From positions 1 to 64,000 of the forward strand of contig NZ_JAKKFD010000004.1 of assembly GCF_022229005.1 (NCBI RefSeq): a stretch of 64,000 nucleotides of DNA. Reading direction: 5' to 3'. The notes below the pieces were generated by a model that was given only the letters and a program-made list of their open reading frames with translations, did not search any database and was not told the origin of the DNA. Each line of letters opens with the position of its first letter. Positions within the stretch are counted from its first letter, which is position 1. The position numbers and the translations under genes are program-made. The DNA is from Micromonospora trifolii. GTDB lineage: Bacteria; Actinomycetota; Actinomycetes; Mycobacteriales; Micromonosporaceae. This document shows, piece after piece, positions 33,376 through 41,495 of this stretch.

Positions 33376-34032
33376 ATGGGCCCCAATCGATTGCGCTACC
33401 GCCTTGTCGACAGTGACCAGTCGTGGGCCGCCCGCCGGCGTCGGCACCGCTCGGACTGGCTGGCGCGCACCTTCCCCGACATCGCCGACATGCACGTGGT
33501 CGACCTCGGCGGTCGGCTCGGCACCTGGCACCGCGCCACAGTGCGACCGGCCCGGGTGACAGTCGTCAACCTGGAGCAGCCGCCCGCGGTCGTCCCGGAA
33601 TGGGCCCACGTCGAGCGGGCCGACGCCTGCGACCTGCCCGCGCACCTCACCAAGGGCAGCTACGACCTGGTCTTCTCGAACTCGGTGCTGGAGCATGTGG
33701 GCGGGCACGAACGCCGGATCCGCTTCGCCGCCGCCGCCCGCTCACTGGCCGACCGGCACTGGGTGCAGACGCCCTACCGCTACTTTCCCATCGAGCCACA
33801 CTGGATCGCGCCGGGCATGCAGTTCCTGCCGGTACGACTGCGCACCGCGTTCGCCCGACGGTGGCCGTTGGGGCACAAGCCGACCCGCAGCCACGACGCC
33901 GCCATCCACCAGGTGCTCTGGACCGAGTTGTTGGACCGCTCGCAGATGCGTCACTACTTCCCCGACTCGACAATGCTGGTGGAGCGGGTGTTCGGTCTGC
34001 CGAAGTCTCTGATCGCGGTGCGCACCGGGTAG
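33376..34032 (+). CDS. Class I SAM-dependent methyltransferase
   Basis: 218 aa. SAM-binding motif VVDLGGRLG (about residues 40-48), a following acidic strand VTVVNLEQP, then ADACDLPAHLTKGSYDLVFSNSVLEHVG, the post-I/II motif of type 11-like methyltransferases. The C-terminal half (HWVQTPYRYFPIEPHWIAPGMQFLP) resembles methyltransferases found in glycan or sugar clusters; acceptor unknown. ATG 33376 has little Shine-Dalgarno (TTGCGTTAA precedes it). The AT-richer 5' region may mark recent acquisition or simply a regulated leader. Convergent with nucS, with 8 bp between the two stops. Confidence 0.82.
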   Translation: MGPNRLRYRLVDSDQSWAARRRRHRSDWLARTFPDIADMHVVDLGGRLGTWHRATVRPARVTVVNLEQPPAVVPEWAHVERADACDLPAHLTKGSYDLVFSNSVLEHVGGHERRIRFAAAARSLADRHWVQTPYRYFPIEPHWIAPGMQFLPVRLRTAFARRWPLGHKPTRSHDAAIHQVLWTELLDRSQMRHYFPDSTMLVERVFGLPKSLIAVRTG

Positions 34033-34040
34033 GCCGCCGG

Positions 34041-34700
34041 TCAGAAGAGGGTCAGCTCGTCCTTCACGATGCCGCGCAGCTTGTCGTAGTCCACGACCAC
34101 ACACCGGATGCCCCGGTCGGTGGCGAGCACCCGGGCCTGCGGCTTGATCTCCTGGGCGGCGAAGACTCCGACGACCGGGCTGAGCAGCGGGTCACGGTTC
34201 ATCAGCTCGAGATAGCGGGTCAACTGCTCCACGCCGTCGATGTCGCCACGCCGCTTGACCTCGACGGCGACCGAGCCCGAGTTGGCATCCCGGCACAGCA
34301 GGTCGACCGGGCCGATCGCCGTCATGTACTCGCGGCGGACCAGCGTGAACCCCTCGCCCAGGACACCGGGGTTGGCGGCCAGCAACTCCTGCAGGTGCGC
34401 CTCCACCCCGTCCTTGCGCAGGCCCGGATCGACACCCAACTCGTACGAGGTGTCCTGGAAGATCTCCTCCAGGGTGATCCGCAGCTCCTCGCCAGCCTTG
34501 TTGACGACCCGCCACACACCGGGGGCCTCCTCCAACCGACACGGCGGGCTCATCCAGTTCAACGGCTTGTACGCCCGGTCGTCGGCGTGAATAGACACCG
34601 ACCCGTCCGCCTTCACCATCAGCAACCGGGTGGCCAGCGGCAGGTGAGCCGAGAGCCGTCCGACATAGTCCACCGAGCACTTCGCAATGACCAACCGCAC
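34041..34700 (-). CDS. nucS: Mismatch-specific endonuclease NucS/EndoMS
   Basis: 219 aa. NucS performs MutS/MutL-independent mismatch repair in actinobacteria by double-strand cleavage at G-T, G-G and T-T mismatches. The N-terminal beta domain ([15 protein letters not shown]) and the C-terminal PD-(D/E)XK nuclease are complete: GPVDLLCRD with the Asp, VAVEVKRRG with the E-x-K, and QLTRYLELM. The C-terminus ends in DELTLF, which fits the beta-clamp-binding tail. GTG 34700 gives the usual N-terminus; the frame to 34745 was rejected. It is divergent from the DUF4126 gene. Confidence 0.95.
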   Translation of the reverse strand: MRLVIAKCSVDYVGRLSAHLPLATRLLMVKADGSVSIHADDRAYKPLNWMSPPCRLEEAPGVWRVVNKAGEELRITLEEIFQDTSYELGVDPGLRKDGVEAHLQELLAANPGVLGEGFTLVRREYMTAIGPVDLLCRDANSGSVAVEVKRRGDIDGVEQLTRYLELMNRDPLLSPVVGVFAAQEIKPQARVLATDRGIRCVVVDYDKLRGIVKDELTLF

Positions 34701-34771
34701 CCGACGAGGGTAGCCGAGCACCCACCGGTCGCCAGCGAGCGGCACTGGCGCGTCGATGCGATGCTGAGACC

Positions 34772-35389
34772 GTGTTCGAAGTCCTCACCGGCACCGGTCT
34801 CGCCGCCTCGGCGGGGCTGAACGCCTACATACCCCTGCTCATCCTCGGCCTGCTCGGCCGCTACACCGACCTGATCGACCTGCCCAGCGGCTGGACCTGG
34901 CTCGGCAACGGCTGGGTCATCCTCATCATGGCCGTACTGCTCGCCGTGGAGATGGTGGCGGACAAGGTGCCAGTGGTCGACCACATCAACGACGTGGTGC
35001 AGACAGTGGTCCGGCCCACCGCCGGTGGCCTGGCCTTCGGCGCCGGCTCCTCGTCGGAGACGGTGACGGTCAGCGACCCGGGGAGCTTCTTCTCGTCCCA
35101 CCAGTGGGTGCCGGTCGTCACCGGCGTACTGCTGGCGTTGGGCGTGCACCTGCTCAAGTCCGCGGCCCGCCCGGTGATCAACGCGACGACCGCCGGGATC
35201 GGCGCCCCGGTCGCCAGCACCGCCGAGGACGCCACCAGCGTGGTGGTCTCCCTGGTGGCGATCATCCTGCCGGTTCTGGTGCTCGTCTTCCTGGTCGGCC
35301 TGGCGTTCTTCATCTTCTGGTTCGTCCGCCGTCGTTCCGAACGACGTCGCGAACGAGAGGCCGCCCGCGCCGCCGGCTTCCGCGTCTGA
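34772..35389 (+). CDS. DUF4126 membrane protein
   Basis: 205 aa. The N-terminal [26 protein letters not shown] is typical of DUF4126. About four hydrophobic segments (about 8-28, 46-64, 111-129, 157-182) and a basic C-terminal tail ([11 protein letters not shown]) follow. Function unknown; integral membrane location is predicted. GTG 34772 lies 71 bp from the divergent nucS start, so the two promoters are back to back. Confidence 0.85.
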   Translation: MFEVLTGTGLAASAGLNAYIPLLILGLLGRYTDLIDLPSGWTWLGNGWVILIMAVLLAVEMVADKVPVVDHINDVVQTVVRPTAGGLAFGAGSSSETVTVSDPGSFFSSHQWVPVVTGVLLALGVHLLKSAARPVINATTAGIGAPVASTAEDATSVVVSLVAIILPVLVLVFLVGLAFFIFWFVRRRSERRREREAARAAGFRV

Positions 35390-35471
35390 GGGGCGGGCGG
35401 GGCTCGCCATACCGGGGTTCCGGGGGTCGACAAAAGCCTAGGATCGGGGCAAGAGCCTAGAGGAGGTCGGC

Positions 35472-35768
35472 ATGACCGCAGCGTTGGAGATGCCCCGAGT
35501 CCAGGAATGTGTGGTCGCCGCGTGCGCGTACAACCAGTCGGGTGACTGCCACGCCTTCGCGATCACCATCGGCAGCATGGATCACGCCCACTGCCACACC
35601 TTCGTCGAGTCGCCCGTCCGGGGCGGCGTGGAGAGCATGATCGCGCAGGTGGGCGCCTGCCAGCGCGCCGACTGCCGGCACAACGAGCAGCTGGAGTGCC
35701 ACGCGGCGTCGATCAGGGTCGGCCCGGACAACGACATGGCCGACTGCATGACCTACGCCGGCCGCTGA
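35472..35768 (+). CDS. DUF1540 protein, two Cys-rich repeats
   Basis: 98 aa with eight Cys in two copies of a C-x4-C ... C-x(n)-C pattern: ECVVAACAYNQSGDCHAFAI with HAHCHTF, then ACQRADCRHNEQLECHAASI with MADC. This is the DUF1540 arrangement and probably binds metal (inference). AGGAGG sits 5 bases before the ATG, suggesting strong translation. Function unknown. It is isolated between DUF4126 and the convergent meaA gene. Confidence 0.88.
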   Translation: MTAALEMPRVQECVVAACAYNQSGDCHAFAITIGSMDHAHCHTFVESPVRGGVESMIAQVGACQRADCRHNEQLECHAASIRVGPDNDMADCMTYAGR

Positions 35769-35805
35769 CCCACGTCGGCCGACGACCTGCCCGGACAGCG
35801 TTCGA

Positions 35806-37812
35806 TCAGGGCAGGTCGTTGGCGCGACGGATGACAGTCACCAGGTCGTCGATGATGCCGGTGAGGGCGAAGTCCTTCGGCGTGAAGACCCGGGCGACCC
35901 CGGCCGCCCGCAGGGTGTCCGCGTCACCGGCCGGAATGATGCCGCCCACCACCACCGGCAGGTCCGCCCGGCCGGCGGCGCGCAGCCCGTCGAGCACCGC
36001 GGGCACGGCGGCCAGGTGCGATCCGGAGAGCACGGAGAGCCCGACCAGGTCGACGTCCTCCTCCACGGCGGCGGCGACGATCTGCCCCGCGGTCAACCGG
36101 ATGCCCTGGTAGACGACCTCGAAGCCGGCGTCGCGGGCACGTACAGCGATCTGCTCCGCGCCGTTGGAGTGCCCGTCCAGGCCGGGTTTGCCGACCAGCA
36201 GCCGCAGCCGGCCGCTGCCCAGCTCCCGTGCGGTGGCGGCGACCCGCTCGCGGACCGCCACGAGGCCCGGCTCCCCACCGCCGCCGGTGGCGCCGGCCAG
36301 GCCGGTCGGCGCCCGGTACTCGCCGAAGACCTGGCGTAGCGCGCCGGCCCACTCGCCGGTGGTCACCCCGGCCCGCACGCACTCCACTGTGGCCGGCATC
36401 AGGTTGGTGGTGGTCGCGGCGTCCGCGCGCAGCCGGGCCAGCGCCGCGTCGACGACGCTCGCGTCCCGGTCGGCCCGCCACCGGCGTACGCCGTCCACGG
36501 CGGCCGCCTCGACCGCGGGATCGACCTGCTCGACGGCACCAGCGCCGGCGGCGGTCAGCGGGGAGCTTTCGGTCTCGGTGTACCGGTTGACCCCGACCAC
36601 CACGTCGGCACCGGACTCCATTCGCCGACGGCGTTCGGCCAGCGACGCGACCAGCGCGCTCTTGAGGTAGCCGGTCTCCACGGCGGCGACGACGCCGCCC
36701 AGCTCCAGCACCTTGTCCAGCTCGACCCGCGCCCCGGTGACCACCTCGTCGACCAGCGCGGTCATCACGTGCGAGCCGGCGAAGAGGTCGGGATATTCGA
36801 GCAGATCCGACTCGTACGCCAGGACCTGCTGCATCCGCAGCGACCACTGCTGGTCCCACGGGCGGGGCAGGCCGAGCGCCTCGTTCCAGGCGGGCAGTTG
36901 GACAGCGCGGGCCCGAGCGTCGCGGGACATCGTCACGCCGAGCATCTCCAGCACGATGCGCTGGATGTTGTTCTCCGGCTGCGCCTCGGTGAGGCCGAGC
37001 GAGTTGACCTGCACGCCGTAGCGGAACCGCCGTTGTCTGGCGTCGGTGACCCCGTACCGGTCCCGGGTGATCTCGTCCCAGAGCACGCCGAACGCGCGCA
37101 TCTTGGCGATCTCCTCGACGAAGCGCACCCCTGCGTTGACGAAGAACGAGATCCGCTGGACCACGTCGCCCATCCGCTCGGCCGGCACCTGGCCGGAGTC
37201 ACGCACCGCGTCGAGCACGGCGACTGCGGTGGCCAGTGCGAAACCGACCTCCTGCACGGGCGTGGCGCCGGCCTCCTGGAGGTGGTACGAGCAGATGTTG
37301 ACCGGGTTCCACCGGGGCATCTCGCGCAGCGTGTACGCCACCACGTCGGCGGTGAGCCGCAGCGACGCCGCCGGCGGAAAGATGTAGGTGCCCCGGGACA
37401 GGTACTCCTTGATGATGTCGTTCTGGGTGGTGCCGGCGCAGCGGGTCAGGTCGGCGCCCTGCTCCAGCCCGACGGTGCCGTACAGGGCGAGCAGCCACAT
37501 CGCCGGGGCGTTGATGGTCATCGAGGTGTTCGTGTCGGCGAGCGGGAGACCGTCGAAGAGCGCCCGCATGTCGCCGAGGTGGGCCACCGGCACGCCGACC
37601 CGTCCGACCTCGCCGGAGGCCAGTTCGTGGTCCGGGTCGTATCCGGTCTGGGTGGGCAGGTCGAAGGCGACCGACAGCCCGGTCTGCCCCTTCGCCAGGT
37701 TGCGGCGGAAGAGGGCGTTGGTCGCCGCGGCCGACGAGTGGCCGGCGTAGGTGCGCATCACCCACGGGCGGTCCCGCTCGGGCAGTCGCCCGGGGAATGC
37801 CGTCTCATCCAT
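35806..37812 (-). CDS. meaA: (2R)-Ethylmalonyl-CoA mutase (MeaA)
   Basis: 668 aa, the length of MeaA/Ecm. Adenosylcobalamin-dependent rearrangement of ethylmalonyl-CoA to methylsuccinyl-CoA, a defining step of the ethylmalonyl-CoA pathway. The barrel domain (RPWVMRTYAGHSSA, SVAFDLPTQTGYD, TTQNDIIKEYLSRGTYIFP) is fused to a C-terminal B12-binding domain with DxHxxG in GLDGHSNGAEQ (about residues 540-550), SGSHL and VVVGGIIP. ATG 37812 has only a weak ribosome binding site; operator-like site E starts 10 bp upstream. It is divergent from the ABC exporter. MeaB (14161) and PduO (42937) would supply and maintain its cofactor. Confidence 0.94.
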   Translation of the reverse strand: MDETAFPGRLPERDRPWVMRTYAGHSSAAATNALFRRNLAKGQTGLSVAFDLPTQTGYDPDHELASGEVGRVGVPVAHLGDMRALFDGLPLADTNTSMTINAPAMWLLALYGTVGLEQGADLTRCAGTTQNDIIKEYLSRGTYIFPPAASLRLTADVVAYTLREMPRWNPVNICSYHLQEAGATPVQEVGFALATAVAVLDAVRDSGQVPAERMGDVVQRISFFVNAGVRFVEEIAKMRAFGVLWDEITRDRYGVTDARQRRFRYGVQVNSLGLTEAQPENNIQRIVLEMLGVTMSRDARARAVQLPAWNEALGLPRPWDQQWSLRMQQVLAYESDLLEYPDLFAGSHVMTALVDEVVTGARVELDKVLELGGVVAAVETGYLKSALVASLAERRRRMESGADVVVGVNRYTETESSPLTAAGAGAVEQVDPAVEAAAVDGVRRWRADRDASVVDAALARLRADAATTTNLMPATVECVRAGVTTGEWAGALRQVFGEYRAPTGLAGATGGGGEPGLVAVRERVAATARELGSGRLRLLVGKPGLDGHSNGAEQIAVRARDAGFEVVYQGIRLTAGQIVAAAVEEDVDLVGLSVLSGSHLAAVPAVLDGLRAAGRADLPVVVGGIIPAGDADTLRAAGVARVFTPKDFALTGIIDDLVTVIRRANDLP

Positions 37813-37821
37813 GGCCGGAGT

Positions 37822-37840
37822 CTAAGTTACCGTTCAGTAA
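37822..37840 (-). promoter_or_regulatory. Predicted operator, acyl-CoA regulon site E (meaA)
   Basis: CTAAGTTACCGTTCAGTAA, 10-28 bp upstream of the meaA ATG. It shares TACCGTTCAGTAA exactly with site C at ccr. The outer TTAC/GTAA half-sites give the palindrome. Because it is so near the start, binding would block transcription or the start region. Confidence 0.6.
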
Positions 37841-37963
37841 AAGGAGCTGTGGAAAACCACACAGGTCCATGTCGGGGACGTCCGGGTGACAAGCGCCCGC
37901 AGTGGCGCGGACCGCCACACCCCGGGCACCACAGGGCCCAGGCCAGGACGCACACTGGACAGC

Positions 37964-38815
37964 ATGGATGACGAGCTGGCCATCTCCGTCCGAGGGCTGC
38001 GCAAGGCGTACGGCGACAACGTGGCGGTGGCGGGCGTGGATCTGGACGTCCACCGCGGCGAGGTGTTCGCGTTGCTCGGCCCGAACGGCGCCGGCAAGAC
38101 CACAACGGTGGAGATCCTGGAGGGCTATCGCCGCCGGGACGCCGGCGAGGTCACCGTCCTCGGCGTCGACCCGGCCCAACCGGATGCCGACTGGCGTACC
38201 CGGGTCGGCATCGTGCTCCAGGGCACCGGCGAGTTCGACGAGCTGACCGTCGCCGAGGTGATCCGGCACTTCTCCGGCTTCTACCCCGACGCGGACGACC
38301 CGGACAAGGTGATCGACCGGGTGGGGCTGACCGACAAGGCGAAGGCCCGCACGCACACCCTCTCCGGTGGGCAGAAGCGCCGCCTGGACGTGGCCCTGGG
38401 CATCATCGGCCGTCCCGAGCTGCTCTTCCTCGACGAGCCGACCACCGGGTTCGACCCGGAGGCCCGCCGCGAGTTCTGGGAGCTGATCCGCGACCTCGCC
38501 GCGGCCGGCACCACCATCGTGCTGACAACCCACTACCTGGACGAGGCCGAGGCCCTCGCCGACCGGGTCGGCGTGATCGCCGGCGGCCGGCTGGTCGAGG
38601 TCGCCGCTCCCAACCGGCTGGGCAATCGGCAGGAGGCCCTCGCGACGGTCTCCTGGCGTACCCCGGAAGGGACGCTGGAGAGCGCGCAGAGCGCGACGCC
38701 GACGGCCTTCGTGGCTGACCTCGCCGCGCGCTACGGCGGCGAGGTCCCCGGGCTCACGGTGACCCGGCCGACCCTGGAGGACGTCTACCTCACCATGATC
38801 GGACACGCGCGATGA
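37964..38815 (+). CDS. ABC transporter ATP-binding protein (drug/daunorubicin-type exporter)
   Basis: 283 aa. Walker A GPNGAGKTTT, signature LSGGQKRRLDV, Walker B LLFLDEPTTGFD and the switch His in TTHYLDEAEALADR are intact. The C-terminal extension after residue about 215 is that of CcmA/DrrA-type exporters. ATG 37964 was chosen since the family N-terminus (ISVRGLRKAYGD) begins just after it; the upstream frame to 37886 is not conserved-looking. Its stop overlaps the permease ATG (ATGA), so the pair forms one exporter. Substrate unknown. Confidence 0.9.
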   Translation: MDDELAISVRGLRKAYGDNVAVAGVDLDVHRGEVFALLGPNGAGKTTTVEILEGYRRRDAGEVTVLGVDPAQPDADWRTRVGIVLQGTGEFDELTVAEVIRHFSGFYPDADDPDKVIDRVGLTDKAKARTHTLSGGQKRRLDVALGIIGRPELLFLDEPTTGFDPEARREFWELIRDLAAAGTTIVLTTHYLDEAEALADRVGVIAGGRLVEVAAPNRLGNRQEALATVSWRTPEGTLESAQSATPTAFVADLAARYGGEVPGLTVTRPTLEDVYLTMIGHAR

Positions 38816-39657
38816 CGACCACGACGAAGCCGGCGACGCCGGTCACCGCGACCCGCGGCCGACGGCCGGGTGCCGGCGCGCTCGCCCTGCGCCAGGGCCG
38901 ACTGGAGATCACCCAGTTCCTGCGCAGCCGGGAGTCGGTGGTCTTCACGATGGGCTTCCCCATCATCATGATCCTGATCTTCGCGTCGATCTTCGACGGC
39001 ACGATCGGCGGCGGGGTGAAGTTCACCCAGTACTTCATCACCGGCATGATCGCGACCGGCCTGATGACTGTCAGCTTCCAGAACCTCGGCATCTGGATCC
39101 CGATCGAGCGGGACCGGGGCGTGCTCAAGCGCTACCGGGGCACGCCGATGCCGAAGTGGGTCTGGTTCGCCGGCAAAGTGATCATGGTGGTGGCGATCGG
39201 CATCGCCGAGACGGTCCTGCTGCTGGCCGTCGCGGTGGCGCTGTTCGATCTCGACCTGCCGGGCACCGCCGCGAAGTGGTTCACCTTCGGCTGGGTCGCC
39301 GTGCTCGGGGTCACCGCGTGCACCCTGTGCGGCATCGCCATCTCGTCGCTGGCCCGCACCGCCCGCAGCGGGTCGGCGGTGGTCACCCCGGTGGCCCTGG
39401 TGCTCCAGTTCATCTCCGGGGTGTTCTTCGTCTTCACCGACCTGCCCACCTGGATGCAGCAGGTGGCGGCGGTCTTCCCGCTGAAGTGGATGTGCCAGGG
39501 GCTGCGGTCGGTGTTCCTGCCGGAGAGCTTCGGCGCCCAGGAGCCGGGCGGCTCGTTCGAGCTGGGCCGGGTGGCGGTGGTGCTGGTCCTGTGGTGTGTG
39601 ATCGGTGTGGTGCTCTGCCTGACCACCTTCCGCTGGACCACCAAGCGCGACGGCTGA
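38812..39657 (+). CDS. ABC-2 type permease
   Basis: 281 aa with six predicted membrane segments (about 50-68, 76-94, 119-145, 161-187, 196-215, 252-272) and the ABC-2 signature region near residues 200-225 (ISGVFFVFTDLPTWMQQVAAVFPLKWM). It pairs with the coupled ATPase upstream as a homodimeric exporter (family knowledge). N-terminal Thr/Ala/Arg-rich cytosolic tail. Nothing in the context tells the substrate. Confidence 0.9.
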   Translation: MTTTTKPATPVTATRGRRPGAGALALRQGRLEITQFLRSRESVVFTMGFPIIMILIFASIFDGTIGGGVKFTQYFITGMIATGLMTVSFQNLGIWIPIERDRGVLKRYRGTPMPKWVWFAGKVIMVVAIGIAETVLLLAVAVALFDLDLPGTAAKWFTFGWVAVLGVTACTLCGIAISSLARTARSGSAVVTPVALVLQFISGVFFVFTDLPTWMQQVAAVFPLKWMCQGLRSVFLPESFGAQEPGGSFELGRVAVVLVLWCVIGVVLCLTTFRWTTKRDG

Positions 39658-39705
39658 CCCGTTTCCGGGGCCCCCGATCCGCCCCGGGGCTGCCAGACTC
39701 TGACG

Positions 39706-40518
39706 ATGGCCGCTCGACCGACCCGGCGCGGGCTCCTGCTCGCGGGAGCAGGGGCGACGGCGTTGGCGGTCGGGGTCGGCTGGACGGCCCGCGACCTGAT
39801 CCGCCCGTCGCCGACGCGACCCGTCCCCCCGGACGCGCCAGCCGGCGACGAGCGACTGATCAGCCGCCCGTCCGCCGCACGTGGCCGCTCGGTCGACTTC
39901 TACACCGCCGTCCCGGACGGGCACGGCGACGGTCAGGGGTTGCCGGTCTGCCTGGTGCTGCACGGCGCGTCCACCACCGCACGGGACTTCCCCGGGCTCG
40001 GCCTGGGGCGCTTCCTGACCGACGCGGTGCGTCGCGGCGCGCCGCCGTTCGTGCTCGCCGGAGCGACCGGAGACCGCCTCTCCTGGCGCCCCGCCGGCCG
40101 GGACGACCCGCAGCGGATGGTCCGTGAGGAGTTGCCGGCCTGGTGCGCCGAGCGGGGCTTCGACGCCACCCGGCTGGCGGCCTGGGGCTGGTCCATGGGG
40201 GGCTTCGGCTCGCTGTTGCTCGCCGCCACCTGGCCGGGGCTGCTGCGGGCAGCGGCGGCCTTCTCCCCCGCCGTGGCGCCCGGTGATGCCGTCTTCGCCG
40301 GTGTCGACCGGCTGCGCGGCACCCCGCTGGGCCTCTGGTGCGGTCGCCAGGACGACCTCCTCGCCGACGTGCAGGCGCTGGAACGGGCCCTTCCCGAGCC
40401 GGCCGCCCGAGCCGAATACGCCGACGGCCGGCACGACTTCCGATACTGGGGCTCGGTCATACCCGGCGCCCTCGACTTCGTCGCGGCGGCGCTGGCCGCG
40501 CCACCCGGCCCGACCTGA
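39706..40518 (+). CDS. Secreted or membrane-anchored esterase-like alpha/beta hydrolase
   Basis: 270 aa. The N-terminus has TRRGLLLAGAGATALAVGVG, a twin-Arg-like signal or anchor. The body has the oxyanion HG in LVLHGAS, the nucleophile in WGWSMGGFGS (about residue 164), an acidic residue near GRQDDL, and His in DGRHDFRYW near the C-terminus. This matches the esterase D/putative esterase group, including mycolyltransferase-like folds; substrate unknown. It starts 48 bp after the ABC permease and is followed by a terminator shared with the convergent dehydrogenase. Confidence 0.8.
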   Translation: MAARPTRRGLLLAGAGATALAVGVGWTARDLIRPSPTRPVPPDAPAGDERLISRPSAARGRSVDFYTAVPDGHGDGQGLPVCLVLHGASTTARDFPGLGLGRFLTDAVRRGAPPFVLAGATGDRLSWRPAGRDDPQRMVREELPAWCAERGFDATRLAAWGWSMGGFGSLLLAATWPGLLRAAAAFSPAVAPGDAVFAGVDRLRGTPLGLWCGRQDDLLADVQALERALPEPAARAEYADGRHDFRYWGSVIPGALDFVAAALAAPPGPT

Positions 40519-40523
40519 GCTGA

Positions 40524-40553
40524 CCGCGGGGGCCCGCGAACGGGCCCCCGCGG
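40524..40553. terminator. Bidirectional hairpin between esterase and 3-hydroxybutyryl-CoA dehydrogenase
   Basis: 13-bp perfect stem (40524-40536 with 40541-40553), loop CGAA, between two convergent genes, 6 and 10 bp from their stops. Confidence 0.75.
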
Positions 40554-40562
40554 CTGCCGGTC

Positions 40563-41411
40563 TCAGTAGGTGTAGAAGCCCTTGCCGGTCTTGCGGCCCA
40601 GGTCGCCGGCGGTGACCATCCGCTGGAGCAGCTCCGGCGGGAAGAACTTCTCGTCGGCGGTGTCGGTGTAGATGTTCTTCGAGGCGTGCAGCAGGACGTC
40701 CACGCCGGTCAGGTCGGTGGTGGCCAACGGGCCCATCGCGTGCCCGAAGCCCAGCCGGCAGGCGGTGTCCAGGTCCTCCGCGGACACCACCCCGGACTCG
40801 ACCAGCTTGACCGCCTCCATCACCAGGGCGGAGATCAGTCGAGTGGTGACGAAGCCGGCGATGTCCCGGTTGACCACGACGACCGTCTTGCCGATCTCCT
40901 CGGCGAAGGCCCGCGCGGTGTCCAGCGTGGCGTCGCTGGTCTTGTAACCGCGCACCAGCTCGCAGAGCTGCATCATCGGCACCGGGGAGAAGAAGTGGGT
41001 GCCGACGACCGCCTCGGGCCGCTCGGTCACCGCGGCGATCTGGGTGACCGGGATGGCCGAGGTGTTGGTGGCGAGCACCGCGTCCGACTTGCAGATCTTG
41101 TCCAGGGCGCGAAACACCTCGTGCTTGATCTCCAGCCGCTCGAAGACCGCCTCGACCACGATGTCCGCGTCCGCCGCCGCCTCCAGGTCGGTGGTCGGGG
41201 TGATCCGAGCCAGCGTCGCCTCGACCTCGGACGCCTCGATCTTGCCCTTCTCGGCGAACTTCTCCAGTGACTTCCGAATACCGCCGAGACCCCGGGTGGT
41301 GGCCGCGTCGTCCAGGTCGCGCAGCGTCACCTGCCAGCCCGCCTGCGCCGCCACCTGGGCGATGCCGGAGCCCATCAGCCCGGCCCCGACGACCGCGAGT
41401 CGACCCGCCAT
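40563..41411 (-). CDS. 3-Hydroxybutyryl-CoA dehydrogenase
   Basis: 282 aa, standard single-module length. NAD(P)-dependent interconversion of acetoacetyl-CoA and 3-hydroxybutyryl-CoA. Rossmann motif VVGAGLMGSG, TSAIPVTQIA, catalytic His in VVGTHFFSPVPMMQLCE, GFVTTRLI and LGFGHAMGPLATTDLTGVD are intact. ATG 41411 has GAGGGAGAAG upstream. It is a second dehydrogenase besides the tandem protein at 28057; site F of the predicted regulon lies 53 bp upstream. It follows murA on the same strand after 84 bp. Confidence 0.93.
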   Translation of the reverse strand: MAGRLAVVGAGLMGSGIAQVAAQAGWQVTLRDLDDAATTRGLGGIRKSLEKFAEKGKIEASEVEATLARITPTTDLEAAADADIVVEAVFERLEIKHEVFRALDKICKSDAVLATNTSAIPVTQIAAVTERPEAVVGTHFFSPVPMMQLCELVRGYKTSDATLDTARAFAEEIGKTVVVVNRDIAGFVTTRLISALVMEAVKLVESGVVSAEDLDTACRLGFGHAMGPLATTDLTGVDVLLHASKNIYTDTADEKFFPPELLQRMVTAGDLGRKTGKGFYTY

Positions 41412-41463
41412 CTGCTTCTCCCTCGCTGCGATTGAGTGCCTGCCTGCACCCTAGTCGGCGAGC

Positions 41464-41479
41464 CTGAACGATGGCTAAG
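41464..41479 (-). promoter_or_regulatory. Predicted operator, acyl-CoA regulon site F (3-hydroxybutyryl-CoA dehydrogenase)
   Basis: CTGAACGATGGCTAAG; minus-strand form CTTAGCCATCGTTCAG matches the consensus at 15 of 16 positions. It lies in the 84-bp gap between murA and the dehydrogenase gene. Confidence 0.62.
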
Positions 41480-41495
41480 TGGCGGTCGGGGGGCC

